In this document: positions 62,363 to 64,000 of the stretch, in pieces | How positions within the stretch are numbered: position 1 is the first letter of the stretch | Layout of the letters: every line of letters starts with the position of its first letter | Assembly (NCBI RefSeq): GCF_027158205.1 | Contig: NZ_JAPVLU010000022.1 | Coordinates: forward strand, 43,479-107,478 | Length of the DNA stretch: 64,000 bases | Reading direction: 5' to 3' | From: Streptomyces sp. H39-S7 | Lineage (GTDB): Bacteria; Actinomycetota; Actinomycetes; Streptomycetales; Streptomycetaceae | Notes under the pieces: model-generated | Told to the model about the DNA's origin: nothing | What the model saw: only the letters and a program-made list of their open reading frames with translations | The model's database searches: none | Program-made: the position numbers and the translations under genes

Positions 62363-63922
62363 TCAGGCCAGCGGCCCCGTCACCGACTCGGCCGCCTCGG
62401 TGAGCTTTCCGGCCCGGACGAACGCGTACGCGGCCTCCAGGTCGGGTGACAGGAAACGGTCCGGGCCGACGCCGTCGATGCCCGCCTCACGGACCGCCGC
62501 CACGATCGCCCGGGTCGCCGGAGCGGGCCGCAGGCCGTTCCCGGTGAGCTTCTCGCGCATCTCGATGGCGCGGGTCGCGGCGAACAGCTCGACCGCGATG
62601 ATCCGCGCCAGGTTGTCGACCGCGGTACGCAGCTTGCGGGCCGCGGACCAGCCCATCGAGACGTGGTCCTCCTGCATCGCGGACGACGGGATGGAGTCCA
62701 CGGAGGCCGGGACCGCCAGCCGCTTCATCTCGCTGACCAGCGCGGCCTGCGTGTACTGGGCGATCATCAGGCCGGAGTCCACGCCCGGGTCGTCGGCGAG
62801 GAACGCCGGCAGGCCGTGCGAGCGCGACTTGTCGAGCAGCCGGTCGGTGCGCCGCTCGGCGATGCTGCCGAGGTCGGCGGCGGCGATCGCCAGGAAGTCC
62901 AGGACGTACGCGACGGGCGCGCCGTGGAAGTTGCCGTTGGACTCCACGCGGCCGTCGGGCAGCACCACGGGGTTGTCGACGGCGGAGATCAGCTCGCGGT
63001 CGGCCACCAGGCGGGCGTGCGCGAGGGTGTCCCGGCCGGCGCCCGCGACCTGCGGCGCGCAGCGGATCGAGTAGGCGTCCTGCACGCGCGGGGCGTCGTC
63101 CTGGTGGTGGCCGGTGAAGCCGGAGCCCTCCAGCACGCGGCGCATGTTCTCGGCGCTCGCGGCCTGGCCCGGGTGCGGGCGGATGGCGTGCAGTTCGGGC
63201 GCGAGGACGCGCTCGGTGCCGAGCAGCGCCTCCAGCGAGAGCGCGGCGGTGATGTCGGCCGCGGTGAAGAGCTGGGCGAGGTCCGCGCACGCCATCACGA
63301 GCATGCCGAGCATGCCGTCGGTGCCGTTGATGAGGGCCAGGCCCTCCTTCTCGCGCAGCTCCACCGGCTCGATGCCGGCCTCGGCGAGCAGCTCGCCGGC
63401 CGGACGAATCGTTCCGTCAGGGCCTTCGGCCACGCCTTCGCCCATCAGCACCTGCGCGCAGTGGGCGAGGGGTGCGAGGTCGCCGGAGCAGCCGAGCGAG
63501 CCGTACTCGTGCACGACGGGGGTGATCCCGGCGTTCAGGATCGCCGCCATCGTCTCGGCGACGACCGGACGCACACCGGTGCGGCCGGACGCGAGCGTCT
63601 TCAGCCGGAGGAACATCAGGCCGCGTACGACCTCGCGCTCCACGCCGGGACCCATGCCGGCGGCGTGCGAACGCACCAGGGAGCGCTGCAACTGGGCACG
63701 CAGCTCCGGGCTGATGTGGCGGACGGCCAGCGCGCCGAAGCCCGTGGACACGCCGTAGACCGGCTCGGGCTTGGCCGCCAGCGCCTCGATGACCTGCCGC
63801 GACGCGGCGATCCCGGTCAGTGCCTGCTGCGACAGTTCCACCTTCGCGCCGCCGCGAGCCACGGCCAGGACGTCGTCCGCGCTCGCGCCGTCGGCGCCGA
63901 TGACCACGTTATGCATATTCAT
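62363..63922 (-). CDS. hutH: Histidine ammonia-lyase
   Basis: A 519-residue enzyme that converts histidine to urocanate and ammonia, the first step of histidine use. VYGVSTGFG, EYGSLGCSGDLAPLAH and the later SRSHGLPAFLADDPG region are diagnostic. The MIO cofactor would form autocatalytically from Cys145-Ser146-Gly147; the family pattern allows Ala or Cys at the first position. ATG 63922 (start M-N-M-H) fits a ribosome-binding AGGG better than GTG 63928. It is probably regulated by a histidine-utilisation repressor outside the window. Confidence 0.96.
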   Translation of the reverse strand: MNMHNVVIGADGASADDVLAVARGGAKVELSQQALTGIAASRQVIEALAAKPEPVYGVSTGFGALAVRHISPELRAQLQRSLVRSHAAGMGPGVEREVVRGLMFLRLKTLASGRTGVRPVVAETMAAILNAGITPVVHEYGSLGCSGDLAPLAHCAQVLMGEGVAEGPDGTIRPAGELLAEAGIEPVELREKEGLALINGTDGMLGMLVMACADLAQLFTAADITAALSLEALLGTERVLAPELHAIRPHPGQAASAENMRRVLEGSGFTGHHQDDAPRVQDAYSIRCAPQVAGAGRDTLAHARLVADRELISAVDNPVVLPDGRVESNGNFHGAPVAYVLDFLAIAAADLGSIAERRTDRLLDKSRSHGLPAFLADDPGVDSGLMIAQYTQAALVSEMKRLAVPASVDSIPSSAMQEDHVSMGWSAARKLRTAVDNLARIIAVELFAATRAIEMREKLTGNGLRPAPATRAIVAAVREAGIDGVGPDRFLSPDLEAAYAFVRAGKLTEAAESVTGPLA

Positions 63923-63938
63923 ATTCACGCACCCTAGA

Positions 63939-63961
63939 GAGTGAATCGCTGCCTGTCACTC
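63939..63961. promoter_or_regulatory. Small inverted repeat upstream of hutH
   Basis: GAGTGA (63939-63944) and TCACTC (63956-63961) are perfect 6-bp arms about 17-39 nt upstream of the hutH start. The position suits an operator near the transcription start. Short arms make the call tentative. Confidence 0.35.
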
Positions 63962-64000
63962 CTTACCTTCGCAGGCGATCTTGGCGGACCCTCCCCCACG

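Noticed and set aside
62500..62540. Defective hutH because the cofactor motif is Cys-Ser-Gly instead of Ala-Ser-Gly
   Set aside because: The family pattern accepts Ala or Cys at that position and the rest of the enzyme is intact. (The motif itself is encoded near 63482-63490.)

Overview
The window is chromosomal DNA of a streptomycete or close relative. Base composition is very GC-rich with strong third-position GC. It carries a mycothiol S-conjugate amidase, a chitinase with a DasR-type operator, many GTG/TTG starts, stop/start overlaps of the ATGA, GTGA and TTGA kind, and a WXG100-like/toxin/immunity module. I saw no rRNA, tRNA or CRISPR array.

Layout. 1-59: tail of a short-chain dehydrogenase. 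180-8542 (all minus): a Tad/Flp-type pilus locus with CpaB-like, TadZ-TadE fusion, TadE, TadA, TadB and TadC, then a Flp pilin, a TadG-like protein, a lipoprotein and an OmpA-domain protein. 8555-14018: a zinc-ribbon protein, a secreted GH18 chitinase behind a dre site, and a YfhO-like membrane protein. 14247-17193: a small WXG100-like protein, a large putative type VII/polymorphic toxin and a coupled putative immunity gene. 17245-24259: a catabolic cluster (GntP permease, RidA, IclR regulator, KDG-type kinase; divergent D-serine-deaminase-like enzyme and D-aminoacylase-like amidohydrolase). The gene set suggests use of acylated amino-sugar acids such as N-acetylglucosaminic acid, or of D-amino acids.

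24408-33170: alanine-type aminotransferase, GTP-dependent PEP carboxykinase, hemolysin III-like protein, a DHA2 efflux pump with its TetR regulator, and a DUF255 thioredoxin-fold protein. 33215-39096: an accessory block flanked by a 205-bp near-perfect direct repeat made from the 5' end of the DUF255 gene. It holds a Uma2 protein, a VapBC toxin-antitoxin pair, a STAND NTPase with TPR repeats (preceded by a coupled 41-codon ORF and carrying a TTA codon), and a small partner protein that shares a sequence motif with the STAND protein. A second NTPase/TPR gene with a degenerate P-loop follows (39340-42588).

42653-63922: core genes in short operons: mca, a DUF4307-like protein, greA, a DrrAB-like exporter, ilvA, a MarR regulator, a sigma-like protein, a cystathionine gamma-synthase family enzyme, msrA, a MacB-type ABC pair, divergent xylA/xylB with a ROK regulator behind an unusual nested palindrome, an L,D-transpeptidase lipoprotein, and hutH.

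Most promising for new biology: the repeat-flanked STAND/partner-protein block, the putative oxidised-chitin-monomer cluster, the TadZ-TadE fusion with an internal prepilin cleavage site, and the toxin/immunity module. Functions come from motifs and neighbourhood only; no database search was run.
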